Origin: JANQEA01 sp964530075
Lineage (GTDB): Bacteria > Bipolaricaulota > Bipolaricaulia > UBA7950 > UBA9294
Length of the DNA stretch: 35,825 nucleotides
Direction of reading: 5' to 3'
Assembly (NCBI GenBank): GCA_964530075.1
Contig: CAZGXU010000021.1
Span: 1-35,825 of the forward strand
Shown here: in pieces, positions 17,012-25,525 of the stretch
How the letters are laid out: every line of letters begins with the position of its first letter
How positions within the stretch are numbered: the stretch's first letter is position 1
Notes under the pieces: generated by a model
What the model was told of the DNA's origin: nothing
The model's database searches: none
Seen by the model: the letters and a program-made list of their open reading frames with translations, nothing else
Program-made: the position numbers and the translations under genes

Positions 17012-18561
17012 CCGGCCGCCCCTTTCAGGCCGAGGAGCCGCTCGAAGAACGCATAGACTTCCCACGGCGCCTGCACCCAGTACGTCGCCTCCGTCGGCCG
17101 CGGCGTCTCGGAGACAAGGACTCCGATCCCGCGATCCCGCAGGACCGCGAAAGCGTCCTCGTCGGTGACGTCGTCGCCGATGTAGAACGGGACAACGTCC
17201 GTGCCGTCCAGCCCGAGCGCTCCAAGGAGGAACAGAAGCGCCTTCCCCTTGTCCCAGTCGAGGTCCGGACGGACCTCGAAGACTTTCTTCCCGCGCGCCT
17301 TCTTCAGCCGCGCGTCGCTCGCCACCGCTTGGTCGACGATCGACTCGATCCGCGGCACCAGCGCCTCGTCGACCAGGCGGTAGTGAACCGCGACCGAGAA
17401 TCGCTTCTCCTCGACCAGCGCGCCGTCGATCCCCTCCAGTTGAGGCTTCACCATCTCCGCGACCCGCTCCATCACCGGCTCGATCCAGTCGGCGACGGCG
17501 TGCCCGACGGCCGCTCCCCGTGGACCGACGATGTCAAACCCGTGGCTCCCGGCGTAGGCGAGGTCCGGCAGACCGACGAGCCGTTCCACGTCGTCGCGCC
17601 CTCGCCCACTGACGATCGCTGTCGGGTACGCGGCGGCGATCCGTCTGAGGACGGAGCGCCCCTCGTCGGAAAGGACGGCGAGCTCCGGTCGGCTGACGAT
17701 CGGGGTGAGGGTCCCGTCGTAGTCCAGGAACAGCGCCGGACGCTTGCCTTCCAGCCTCCGACGTATCGTGGGCCACTCGCGCAGCGCGGACGGTCGCCTC
17801 TCGTCTCGACACGCGAACCACGCGCCGATCACCTCGAGCGACCGATCGTCGAACGACTCCAGGACGAGATCGGCCCCGTGCTCCCGGAGCGCCGCCGCCG
17901 CACCGACCCGGTCGATCCCGATCACGAGCCCGAACCCGCCGGCGGACCCGGCCTGAACCCCGGAGAGCGCGTCCTCCACGACGACGGAACGCTCCGGCGG
18001 AGCATCCACCCGCCGGGCCGCCTCGAGGAAGATGTCCGGATCCGGCTTCCCTTTCAGCCCGATCTCCTCCGAGAGGATGCCATCGACGCGCGCGTCGAAG
18101 AGGTCGGCCAGCCCGGCGCGCTCCAGGATCGGCCCGCAGTTCTTGCTCGACGACGCGACGGCGACCCGGATCCCACCCTCTCGCAGTTGGTGGATGAACG
18201 CGACCGTCCGCTCGTCGACCTCGGCGCCCTTCTCCTCGAGAATCCCTCGGAAGTAGTCGTTCTTCCGGTTTCCGAGACCCCACACTGTCGACTCCTCCGG
18301 TGGATCGTCGGGAGTCCCCTCGGGAAGAACGATCCCCCGCGAGGCGAGGAAGCTCCTCACCCCCTCGACCCGCGGCCTCCCGTCGACGTACGTGGCGTAG
18401 TCGTCCTTGAAGTCGAACGGGACGAACGGCTCTCCGGTCTCCTCCGCCCTCCGTCCGAGGACCTCATCGAACAGCCGCTTCCACGCGGCCGCGTGAACCG
18501 ACGCAGTGAGCGTCACCACACCGTCCAGATCGAAGATGACGGCGTCGAAACCGGATCTCAT
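17008..18561 (-). CDS. Fusion: beta-phosphoglucomutase-like HAD + trehalose-6-phosphate phosphatase
   Basis: Two HAD-family enzymes are joined in 517 residues. Residues 1-245 resemble beta-phosphoglucomutase: DLDGVV with Asp11/Asp13, SSSKN (137-141), Lys172 in GKPDPDIFLEA, and Glu196-Asp197 in VVEDALSG. Residues 273-517 are OtsB-like: FLDYDGTLTP (Asp280/Asp282), IVSGR (316-320), and GDDVTDEDAF (462-471). The first domain would turn beta-glucose-1-phosphate into glucose-6-phosphate; the second would dephosphorylate trehalose-6-phosphate. The next gene is GH65, overlapping by four bases, which reproduces the domain order of mycobacterial OtsB1 (Rv2006) in two pieces. The start ATG has GGGGGA upstream; an ATG seven codons earlier (18582) is possible. 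Confidence 0.88.
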   Translation of the reverse strand: MRSGFDAVIFDLDGVVTLTASVHAAAWKRLFDEVLGRRAEETGEPFVPFDFKDDYATYVDGRPRVEGVRSFLASRGIVLPEGTPDDPPEESTVWGLGNRKNDYFRGILEEKGAEVDERTVAFIHQLREGGIRVAVASSSKNCGPILERAGLADLFDARVDGILSEEIGLKGKPDPDIFLEAARRVDAPPERSVVVEDALSGVQAGSAGGFGLVIGIDRVGAAAALREHGADLVLESFDDRSLEVIGAWFACRDERRPSALREWPTIRRRLEGKRPALFLDYDGTLTPIVSRPELAVLSDEGRSVLRRIAAAYPTAIVSGRGRDDVERLVGLPDLAYAGSHGFDIVGPRGAAVGHAVADWIEPVMERVAEMVKPQLEGIDGALVEEKRFSVAVHYRLVDEALVPRIESIVDQAVASDARLKKARGKKVFEVRPDLDWDKGKALLFLLGALGLDGTDVVPFYIGDDVTDEDAFAVLRDRGIGVLVSETPRPTEATYWVQAPWEVYAFFERLLGLKGAAG

Positions 18562-18594
18562 CAGTTCCCCCGATCCCTCCATCGCTCCCCATCC

Positions 18595-18615
18595 GCCGGC
18601 CGATCCTCGGTCGGC
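18595..18615. promoter_or_regulatory. Hairpin in the gap before the HAD/OtsB fusion gene
   Basis: A 9-bp stem with one G-U pair (GCCGGCCGA at 18595-18603 and TCGGTCGGC at 18607-18615, loop TCC) lies in the only sizeable gap (101 bases) of the minus-strand sugar operon. It could lower read-through or protect the upstream mRNA. No U-run follows. Confidence 0.4.
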
Positions 18616-18662
18616 GCGACCGAGCCGACGGCCCGTAAGGGTATCCCCTTTGGTCCTCCCTC

Positions 18663-19868
18663 TCACTCCCCGTTGAGGACGGACAGCAGAGCCGCCGGGA
18701 CGGCGAGCGACCAGAGCTGCAGATCGCATCCCTGTCCGTCGACAGCGGTCGCGCCTTCCAAGCCGGTCGCCCGGTCCCAGTAGAAGAGCTCGTGGAAGCC
18801 GAGCGTCTCCAGTCCGTCGACGACCCGAAAGGCAACCTCCCGCGCACTCGAAAGCCCGTGGCGGGCAGCCCCCTGCGCGATCAGCGCCTGCTCGAAGGGC
18901 CAAACCGCACCGAGATGATAGGCGCGCGGATCGTAGTCGACCTGCCCGGGAGCGTACGTGCGATATCCGAACGGGGTGACGAGGGATTCCGCTCCCCGGG
19001 CGATCGCCGCGAGATGCCCCTGGCGCACGTCCCCCGGGGGCAGGTACCACAGCATGTGAAGCGCGTCCGAGGAGACGCCACGGATCGGGCCGTCCCGGTC
19101 CAGCGCGATCAAGGGGTGGTCGGATATCGGATCCCACAAGTCGGCGAACAGCCGCTCGGCCGCCCGGCTCGCACCGGCGATCAGCGCAGTCCGCGAGGCC
19201 GGAGCTCCCGGTAGGTGCTCCGCAAGCTGCGCGGCCGCGCGGAACGCGGCGACGGCCTGCGCCTGTACGAGCGTGTAGGCGACGGGGTACGCGGGATCCT
19301 CCCGACCGGGCAGGTGGCTGTCCTTCCAATAGGTTGCCCGCAACGCGTAGCGCTCCGCGCCGCAGATCGCCGGATCCTCGAGAAACAACCCGTCCTCGCA
19401 GCGGCGCAAGAGGTACGAGACGGCCGCGTTGAGCCCTCCCGCGATCTCATCGATGAATCCGACGTCCTCCGTCTTCGCCAGATGCTCGGCCGCCGCCACG
19501 ACGAGCAGGAGGCTCACTTCCGAGGCGTTGTACCGCGTCGACAGCCCCCGCAGCTCCACGTCGTCGAACTCGTGCAGGCCGCGTCCCGGCTCCTCTCCGG
19601 TGCGAGGATCAAAGCGGCTCCCCAGGGTCGCGCTCACGAATCGAAGCGCCTCGCGAGTGAATTCGGGCTCCTGGAGGAGGAGGGCGGTGATGAGCAGGTC
19701 GCGCCCGAACAGACCGAACCAATCGCGCCCCTTCCTCAGCCCGGCCCGGTAGAGCCTGAGATCCTCGCCCCCGATGCGGACGACCGTCTCGAGCCGCTTC
19801 CGGCCCGCGGCAGCCGTTGCGGCCAAGCGTTCGAGTCTTCGGCGGAAGCGCCGGCCGCGTCGACTCAT
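18663..19868 (-). CDS. Amylo-alpha-1,6-glucosidase-like (GDE_C-type) glycosidase
   Basis: The 401-residue protein has the (alpha/alpha)6 toroid motifs of the glycogen-debranching C-terminal (GDE_C) group. These are DWFGLFGRDLLITALLL near residue 50, GRGLHEFDD, YNASEVSLLLVVAAAEHL, ATYWKDS, and the late AVWPFEQALIAQGAARHG and HELFYWD segments with acidic residues. It lacks the N-terminal domain of longer debranching enzymes, so it may act on small branched or otherwise substituted glucosides rather than glycogen. The N-terminus is very basic. The start ATG overlaps the stop of the upstream permease gene as ATGA, so translation is coupled. It lacks a signal peptide and should be cytoplasmic, acting on imported sugar. 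The exact activity is uncertain. Confidence 0.75.
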   Translation of the reverse strand: MSRRGRRFRRRLERLAATAAAGRKRLETVVRIGGEDLRLYRAGLRKGRDWFGLFGRDLLITALLLQEPEFTREALRFVSATLGSRFDPRTGEEPGRGLHEFDDVELRGLSTRYNASEVSLLLVVAAAEHLAKTEDVGFIDEIAGGLNAAVSYLLRRCEDGLFLEDPAICGAERYALRATYWKDSHLPGREDPAYPVAYTLVQAQAVAAFRAAAQLAEHLPGAPASRTALIAGASRAAERLFADLWDPISDHPLIALDRDGPIRGVSSDALHMLWYLPPGDVRQGHLAAIARGAESLVTPFGYRTYAPGQVDYDPRAYHLGAVWPFEQALIAQGAARHGLSSAREVAFRVVDGLETLGFHELFYWDRATGLEGATAVDGQGCDLQLWSLAVPAALLSVLNGE

Positions 19869-20728
19869 CCCTTGACGGAACCGGCGAGGATTCCGCGCAC
19901 GAAGTAGCGCTGCAGCGAGAAGAAGACGACCAGCGGGAGCGCCATCGAGACGAACGCCGCCGCCGTGAGGACCTGCCAGTCCTGGCCGCGCGATCCGACC
20001 AGGTTGGCGATCGCGAGGGTCACCGGCGCGACCTTCGCCGACCCCCCGAGGTAGATCAGCGCGACCAACAGGTCGTTCCACACCCAGACGAACTGGAAGA
20101 TCACCACCGAGGCGATCGCGGGCACGGAGAGAGGCACGACGATGCGAGCGAACGTCTGAAACGTCGAAGCGCCGTCGATCGCGGCCGAGTCGAAGAGGTC
20201 GCGCGGGAGGCCGGCCATGAAGTTGTGCAGCAGGTAGACGGTCAGCGGAAGCCCGTACCCCGTGTGGGCGAACCAGATTCCGGGGAACGTCCCTGAGATA
20301 TGCAGGAACTTGAACAGACGAAGGATGGGGATGAACGTCATCTGCAGGGGAATGACGAGCAGCCCCACGACGACGATGAACAACGCGGTACGACCCGGGA
20401 ACTTCATCCACGCGAACCCGAAGGCGGCAAACGCCGCGATGAAGACGGGAATGATGGTCCCCGGGATGCTGATGATCAGGCTGTTGACGAACGCTCTCCC
20501 CATCCCTTCCTTGAAGATGACCGAATCGTAGTTCTCGACCGTATACTGGCTGAACTGGAACGGGTGTTCGAAGACCGTCCACCAGCCCGTCTGGCTGATA
20601 TCGTGGGCCGAGCGGAACGAGGTGATGAGCACGCCGAGAGTCGGGAGCATCCAGACGATCGCGATGACGATGAGCACGACATGAATCGGCGTACGGGCCA
20701 GGACGCGTCGGACCCCCTGCAGGATCAT
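19865..20728 (-). CDS. Sugar ABC transporter permease, MalG type
   Basis: A 287-residue inner-membrane permease with six predicted spans. It carries the EAA loop of binding-protein-dependent importers (SAAIDGASTFQTFARIVVPL, around residues 190-210), which docks to the ATPase. The C-terminal GILAGSVKG ending is characteristic of MalG-like proteins. It pairs with the MalF-like permease encoded just upstream: its ATG overlaps that gene's stop as ATGA. The partner ATPase is probably the divergent gene at 24283, since none is encoded inside this operon. The likely substrate is an alpha-glucoside, judged from the phosphorylase downstream. Confidence 0.92.
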   Translation of the reverse strand: MILQGVRRVLARTPIHVVLIVIAIVWMLPTLGVLITSFRSAHDISQTGWWTVFEHPFQFSQYTVENYDSVIFKEGMGRAFVNSLIISIPGTIIPVFIAAFAAFGFAWMKFPGRTALFIVVVGLLVIPLQMTFIPILRLFKFLHISGTFPGIWFAHTGYGLPLTVYLLHNFMAGLPRDLFDSAAIDGASTFQTFARIVVPLSVPAIASVVIFQFVWVWNDLLVALIYLGGSAKVAPVTLAIANLVGSRGQDWQVLTAAAFVSMALPLVVFFSLQRYFVRGILAGSVKG

Positions 20729-21594
20729 CGGATCGCCTCCTGCCTGCGGAAGCGCCGGATGTTGATCACCATCATCGGAACGATCAGCATCAGTAGAATG
20801 ACGGCGATCGCGGCCGCGCGACCGTAGTTGGAGAACGAGAACTGCTCCTTGTACATGCGATTGGCGATGACCTCCGTCGAGTAGTTGCCGTTGGTCATGA
20901 CGTAGACGATGTCGAAGATCTTCAGCACGAAGACGACCATCGTGGTCATGACCACGGCCACCGTCGGCCAGAGCAGCGGGAGAATGACCTTCCGGAACAC
21001 CTGCCACTCGTTCGCCCCGTCGATGCGAGCCGCTTCCATCAGCTGCCGCGGGATGTTCTTGTAGGCGGCGGACAGGAGGACCATGCAGAATCCGGTCCAC
21101 AGCCAGACTCCGACGGCGATGAGACAGAAGTTGTTCACCCACGGACGCTCGATGAGCCACCCGACCGGCTGCCCTCCCAGCGCGACGACAATCCCGTTCA
21201 GCAGGCCGATCTGCTGCGCGCCGGCCGGCCGGAAGGCGTACACGAACTTCCAGATCGTGGAGGCTCCGACCATCGAGATCGCCATCGGAATGAAGATCAC
21301 CGACTTGACGATCCGCTCGTATCGAACCCGGTCGAGGAGCACCGCAAGGAGCAGACCCAAACAGACGGTGAAGACCGTGAAGAGGAGCACCCAGATCGCG
21401 TTGTTGCGGAACGCGGTCAACATCGTCGGGTTCGTGAACGAGTAGATGTAATTCTGGAACCCGACGAAGCTGCTGACGCTCCGGTCGTAGAACGAAATCC
21501 GGATCGTGTCGATCGACGGGTAGACAAGGAACAGGGTGAGCAGCGCCAGAGCGGGAGCCACGTACACCCACGGAGTCCATCGCTTCGTGCGCAA
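20725..21594 (-). CDS. Sugar ABC transporter permease, MalF type
   Basis: A 289-residue inner-membrane permease. It has an N-terminal span (YVAPALALLTLFLVYPSI), several further spans, and the EAA coupling loop EAARIDGANEWQVFRKVILP (about 195-215). It forms the channel with the MalG-type protein encoded next. The start codon is TTG, supported by AAGGAGG five bases upstream. Between it and the binding-protein gene lies the strong stem-loop at 21618-21658, which probably keeps permease expression below that of the binding protein. Confidence 0.92.
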   Translation of the reverse strand: MRTKRWTPWVYVAPALALLTLFLVYPSIDTIRISFYDRSVSSFVGFQNYIYSFTNPTMLTAFRNNAIWVLLFTVFTVCLGLLLAVLLDRVRYERIVKSVIFIPMAISMVGASTIWKFVYAFRPAGAQQIGLLNGIVVALGGQPVGWLIERPWVNNFCLIAVGVWLWTGFCMVLLSAAYKNIPRQLMEAARIDGANEWQVFRKVILPLLWPTVAVVMTTMVVFVLKIFDIVYVMTNGNYSTEVIANRMYKEQFSFSNYGRAAAIAVILLMLIVPMMVINIRRFRRQEAIR

Positions 21595-21617
21595 CGCGCC
21601 CTCCTTCTCTCAAAAGA

Positions 21618-21658
21618 GAGGCCTTTGGGGCCGCCGCATCGACGGCCCCAAAGGCCTC
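21618..21658 (-). terminator. 16-bp perfect stem-loop between binding protein and permease genes
   Basis: GAGGCCTTTGGGGCCG at 21618-21633 and its exact inverse complement at 21643-21658 enclose a 9-base loop, 17 bases after the binding-protein stop. On the minus strand a short T-rich run (TCTTTT) follows, so it can act as a leaky terminator. It would also shield the upstream mRNA from 3' decay, the usual way binding proteins are made in excess over permeases. Confidence 0.7.
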
Positions 21659-21675
21659 GAAGTGGCTACCTCATT

Positions 21676-22932
21676 CTACTGCGGATACGCATCCACGGCA
21701 CTCGCTTCGATCGACTCAAGGACCGTGTCGAGCGGAATGCCGTTGATGTAGTCCAGGACGCCGGACCAGAAGGTACCCGATCCGACGGCCGCCGGCATCA
21801 GGTCGGAACCGTCAAACCGGAAGATCTCCGCGGTGGCGAGCATCGAAGCCGCCGATGCGGTGATCGGATCCGGATAGATCGACGGGTCAACCTGGGTGTT
21901 CACCGCCAGCTTGCCGAGCGTCCCGCACCAGATCTCCTGGGCCTGGGCGGAGGCCAGGTAGTCGGCCAGCGCCATCGCTTCGGGCGTGGGGTTGAACACA
22001 CCGACCAGGTCCCCGGACCCCAGGAGCGGCGTCCCCCAGACCGGCGAGATCGGCGGGAACAGGAAGATGTTGTAATCCTCCACCGGCACCAGATCCGGAT
22101 TCGCCGTCAGGATGAAGCTCTGGATGAACGTCGCCTGCTTCAGCATGTAGGCGTCCGGCGGAACGGTGAACAGCGCGTTCGGAGCGTCTCCGAAGTTCGT
22201 CGTCAGTTCGCCCGTCGTCCCACCGTAGACCATGTTGTTGTTCAACGCGATCTGGCCGAAGTACTGGAACGCCGTCTTGACCGCGGGATGGGTCCACGGA
22301 ATCTCGTGGGCCACCCACTTGTCGTAGAGGTCCGGGCCGGCCGTCCGGAGCATGATGTCCTCGATCCAGTCCGTACCCGGCCAACCGCTCGCCGCGCCGG
22401 ATTCGAGTCCGATCGACCACGGCGTGTCGCCGTTGGCGATCATCTGCTGGCTCAAGGCCACCAATCCCGCCCAGCTCGTCGGAACCGCATACCCCTTGGC
22501 GGCAAACGCCTTGGGATTGTACCAGACCAGGCTCTTGAGATCGGCGCCGATGAACAGGCCGTATACGTGGCCGTCCACCGACCCGAGGTCGACGAATGCT
22601 TTCGGCGTGTCGGCCAGGTTCGACAGGTCGTCGAGCTGAGCCAGCGCGCCTTGTGCGACGAATTCCTTCATTTGTCCGGGGTTCGGGAGCGCCGCAAGAT
22701 CGGGCGGGTTCCCTGCAGCCACACGAACCGGCAGGACGGTTGGAAGATCCCTGCCGACCGCATCGATGTTGACCGTGATTCCGGTTTGCTGTTCGAACGG
22801 GGCGATCGTCGCCTTGAACGCGTCGAGCTCGTTCCCGCTCCACACGACGGCAATCGTCACCTGCTGCGCGACCGCTCCGAGCGATAGGAGTAGCACCGCA
22901 GCGAGGGCCAAACACCATCTGCCTTTTCTCAT
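21676..22932 (-). CDS. Extracellular sugar-binding protein of the ABC importer
   Basis: The 418-residue protein has a signal peptide (CLALAAVLLLSLGAVAQ, cleavage probably near residue 22, no lipobox) and a family 1 solute-binding fold. Evidence is the early AFKATIAPFEQQTGITVNID, the DLAALPNPGQMKEFV helix, VYGLFIGADLKSLVWYNPKAF, and the late hinge region with MALADYLASAQAQEIW. It captures sugar outside the cytoplasmic membrane and delivers it to the two permeases downstream. AAGGAGG precedes the ATG. It starts 17 bases after the regulator gene, so its message probably comes from the regulator's promoter, because I see no separate promoter in the gap. Confidence 0.92.
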   Translation of the reverse strand: MRKGRWCLALAAVLLLSLGAVAQQVTIAVVWSGNELDAFKATIAPFEQQTGITVNIDAVGRDLPTVLPVRVAAGNPPDLAALPNPGQMKEFVAQGALAQLDDLSNLADTPKAFVDLGSVDGHVYGLFIGADLKSLVWYNPKAFAAKGYAVPTSWAGLVALSQQMIANGDTPWSIGLESGAASGWPGTDWIEDIMLRTAGPDLYDKWVAHEIPWTHPAVKTAFQYFGQIALNNNMVYGGTTGELTTNFGDAPNALFTVPPDAYMLKQATFIQSFILTANPDLVPVEDYNIFLFPPISPVWGTPLLGSGDLVGVFNPTPEAMALADYLASAQAQEIWCGTLGKLAVNTQVDPSIYPDPITASAASMLATAEIFRFDGSDLMPAAVGSGTFWSGVLDYINGIPLDTVLESIEASAVDAYPQ

Positions 22933-22949
22933 CTGAGTCCTCCTTACTG

Positions 22950-24065
22950 TTACGCTGTTACAGGGGTGGTACGACTCCGCTGTCGTCGATCTAGCCGGAT
23001 ACCTCCTTCGACTCCGATGACTACTTCAGGCCGCAGCAGCTCACGAATCACCGCGACGGCCGCCTGCTGTGCTCCACTTGCTCCGCACACCGCAGCCGAC
23101 GTCACCTGTGACATGCCGACGTATTCGCCCTGCAGTGCAACCTCAAGGTCTTCCGTACACCGTTGAACGAGAGGCGTCTCAAGCGAACCCAGGGACTCCG
23201 CGTGCACGACAACCCAATCGGGATCGACAAGCGGGATGATGTGAACCAACGAGGATTCCACTCTTTCCGCGATACGCTCCACTCTGTCGGCTTCCGACAG
23301 ACCGACGAGCTCCTCCGCCTGAATGATCGCCCGGTGCAAAGTGCCTGCGGTCCCATGACTTCCGCGATACGCGCGACCACGAACGCAGAGGCTCGCCCCG
23401 ATCCGCATGTCCCCGCCGACCCCGGGGCGAATCGAGAGGTAGACGACGACCTGATCCATCCACCCTCGCGACTCGACCTCCCCGAGGGCCATAAAGTGTA
23501 CATCGTGATTGACCAGCACCGGGAGAGAGAGTGCACTCTCCAGACTGCTCTCCACCGGCACCTGCTGCCAGTTCGGCAGATGTCGGCCGATGAACGTGAC
23601 TCGCCGATCGACGAGAAATCCGGGGATGCCGACGCCTAGACCGACGACGCGATCCGCCGGGATCTCGAGGCGGATGAGCCAGTCCCGGATGAGCTCCGCG
23701 ACCCGAGCCAGAGTCCCACGGGGACTCTGCAGCCCCTGTCCCAATTCGAGACGGGTCTCGTGGAGAACCTCGCCCCACGCGTTGACCAAGACGAGGTCGG
23801 CGTTCGGCAACGCAAGATCGAGTCCGAGCGCGACCCACGCGGACTCGCTGACCCTGAAGACCTCCGCCGGACGGCCCTGCTGCGGAGCTCTCGTGCCTTG
23901 ATTCTCGACCAGGCTAAGGGAACGCAGCCCCGCCAGGGCCTTGTCCACCGTCGGTCGCGAATGTCCCAGCTCTTCCGCGATTTCTCGACGGGTCAGACCC
24001 GGAGACGTCCACAACACGCCAAGGAGCGACATCTGTGTCCCCGTGAGCTGATTTTTCAAATTCAT
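22950..24065 (-). CDS. ROK-family transcriptional regulator of the sugar operon
   Basis: The 371-residue protein has an N-terminal winged-helix domain (LTRREIAEELGHSRPTVDKAL, about 24-45) and a ROK sugar-binding domain. The ROK part includes GLDLALPNADLVLVNAWGEV, GLGVGIPGFLV, VNHDVHFMALGE and the glycine-rich GVGGDMRIGASLC-type segment followed by GSHGTAGTLH. The zinc-binding cysteines of ROK kinases are missing, which fits a repressor such as XylR/NagC types rather than an enzyme. It probably senses the imported glucoside or a product and represses its own operon. A near-consensus promoter ends about eight bases before the ATG and no ribosome site is visible, so the mRNA is probably leaderless. 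Confidence 0.9.
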   Translation of the reverse strand: MNLKNQLTGTQMSLLGVLWTSPGLTRREIAEELGHSRPTVDKALAGLRSLSLVENQGTRAPQQGRPAEVFRVSESAWVALGLDLALPNADLVLVNAWGEVLHETRLELGQGLQSPRGTLARVAELIRDWLIRLEIPADRVVGLGVGIPGFLVDRRVTFIGRHLPNWQQVPVESSLESALSLPVLVNHDVHFMALGEVESRGWMDQVVVYLSIRPGVGGDMRIGASLCVRGRAYRGSHGTAGTLHRAIIQAEELVGLSEADRVERIAERVESSLVHIIPLVDPDWVVVHAESLGSLETPLVQRCTEDLEVALQGEYVGMSQVTSAAVCGASGAQQAAVAVIRELLRPEVVIGVEGGIRLDRRQRSRTTPVTA

Positions 24066-24073
24066 TGTCCAAA

Positions 24074-24102
24074 ACTTTACAATAACTGAATGCTTTTGTC
24101 AA
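24074..24102 (-). promoter_or_regulatory. Strong promoter for the ROK gene and sugar operon
   Basis: On the minus strand, TTGACA (24102-24097) and TAAAGT (24079-24074) are 17 bases apart, a near-consensus sigma-70 promoter. The ATG at 24065 starts only eight bases after the -10 box, so transcription should begin at or within one or two bases of the start codon. A repressor bound near here would block the whole operon. No clear palindrome is seen. Confidence 0.7.
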
Positions 24103-24215
24103 GCTGACGTCGGGCGCCCGCGCGCGCAAAATCACGTCCGGAAGCGAGGCAGCGTCGCCGTCGTTCTCCAGCGAGCAGACCATGAGTCTCTCTGTACGTG
24201 CTTGGCTTCGTGTGC

Positions 24216-24245
24216 TTGCATCCGCGCGATCCCCCCCTGTATGAT
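24216..24245 (+). promoter_or_regulatory. Promoter for the MalK/MsmX-type ATPase gene
   Basis: TTGCAT at 24216-24221 and TATGAT at 24240-24245 are 18 bases apart, about 38 bases upstream of the ATPase start. With the divergent ROK promoter about 115 bases away, both units could answer to the same regulator. Confidence 0.5.
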
Positions 24246-24282
24246 GTCGCGTACGTTTCAGAAGGGGGGACAAGGAGCGACG

Positions 24283-25362
24283 ATGGCCGAGGTTACGCTG
24301 GCGAATGTCACGAAGCGGTTCGGCGATTTCACCGCGGTGAAGGAACTCACCATGGAGATCGAAGACGGGAAGTTCACCGTGCTCGTCGGTCCTTCAGGCT
24401 GCGGGAAGACGACCACGCTGCGGATGGTCGCCGGCCTCGAGGAGATCACCGAAGGCGAGGTCAAGATCGGAGAGCGGGTCGTCAACCGCGTTCCCCCGAA
24501 GGACCGGGACATCGCGATGGTCTTCCAGAATTACGCCCTCTATCCCCACATGGACGTCTTCAACAACATGGCGTTCGGCCTGAAGCTGCGGAAGACCCCC
24601 AAGGCCCAGATTCGCGAGCGCGTCCACGAGGCGGCCGAGCTCCTCGGGATCACCGACAAGCTGAAGAGCAAGCCGCGCGAGCTCTCCGGCGGACAGCGCC
24701 AACGCGTCGCGGTGGGACGGGCGATCGTCCGCAAACCGAAAGTCTTCCTGTTCGACGAACCTCTATCGAACCTCGACGCGAAGCTGCGCGTTCAGATGCG
24801 GACCGAACTCGAGCAATTGCACCACAAGCTGCAGACGACGACGATCTACGTGACCCACGATCAGGTCGAAGCGATGACGCTCGGGGATCGGATCGCGGTG
24901 ATGAAGGACGGCGTCGTCCAGCAGTACGCGCCGCCTCAGGAGACGTACGACCACCCGAACAACCAGTTCGTCGCGGGGTTCATTGGAAGCCCGGCGATGA
25001 ACTTCCTCCCGGCGCAGGCGGCGAGCGAGAACGGTCGCGTGGTCCTCACCGGCGCGGGCTTTCGGATCGTCCTCCCCGAGGAGAGGTCGGGGCAGCCGCT
25101 TCCGTCGGACGTCGTCGTCGGCGTCCGCCCCGAGGATCTCGACGGCCCGGCCGCCGAGGCCGAGAACACGATCACGTTGTCCGTTGCCGTCACCGAACAG
25201 CTCGGCCACGCGCTCCTCGTCTACGGGTATCTCGACGAGACCCAGGTCGTCGCGAGCCTCGATCCGCACCGCCACGTCGAGGTCGAGACGACGATCCACT
25301 TGACGCTCAACCTGAAGTCGCTGCACGTCTTCGATCCGGAATCGCAGGAGACGCTCCTCTAG
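24283..25362 (+). CDS. Sugar ABC transporter ATPase, MalK/UgpC/MsmX type
   Basis: A 359-residue ATPase with Walker A GPSGCGKTT (37-45), Q-loop FQNYALYPHM (81-90), signature LSGGQRQR (134-141), Walker B VFLFDEP (154-160) and H-loop His192. A C-terminal regulatory TOBE-type domain (about 235-359, with VVVGVRPEDLDG) marks it as the carbohydrate-importer class. It is the likely motor for the permeases encoded on the other strand, and may serve several sugar importers as MsmX does. The ATG at 24283 has AAGGAG upstream; a longer in-frame start would lie inside the promoter. It is divergent from the ROK regulator. Confidence 0.93.
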   Translation: MAEVTLANVTKRFGDFTAVKELTMEIEDGKFTVLVGPSGCGKTTTLRMVAGLEEITEGEVKIGERVVNRVPPKDRDIAMVFQNYALYPHMDVFNNMAFGLKLRKTPKAQIRERVHEAAELLGITDKLKSKPRELSGGQRQRVAVGRAIVRKPKVFLFDEPLSNLDAKLRVQMRTELEQLHHKLQTTTIYVTHDQVEAMTLGDRIAVMKDGVVQQYAPPQETYDHPNNQFVAGFIGSPAMNFLPAQAASENGRVVLTGAGFRIVLPEERSGQPLPSDVVVGVRPEDLDGPAAEAENTITLSVAVTEQLGHALLVYGYLDETQVVASLDPHRHVEVETTIHLTLNLKSLHVFDPESQETLL

Positions 25363-25454
25363 ACGCCGCTCCCGGGTGCGTTTCCCCTCGCTTGCCCTTC
25401 AGCCGTCGACGGAAGGTCGGCGATCCGTTCCCCGCCATCCCGGCCGCCGCGCCC

Positions 25455-25484
25455 CTGACGCGTGTCCCGCCTTTGTGGTATCTT
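25455..25484 (+). promoter_or_regulatory. Possible promoter of the pgi-rpiA-pgl genes
   Basis: CTGACG at 25455-25460 and TATCTT at 25479-25484 are separated by 18 bases, ending 41 bases before the pgi start. The 163-base gap after the ATPase gene shows no hairpin terminator, so read-through from upstream is also possible. Confidence 0.4.
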
Positions 25485-25525
25485 CACCACCGGACTACGA
25501 ACGACCAGAAGAGGAGGGAGGACGC

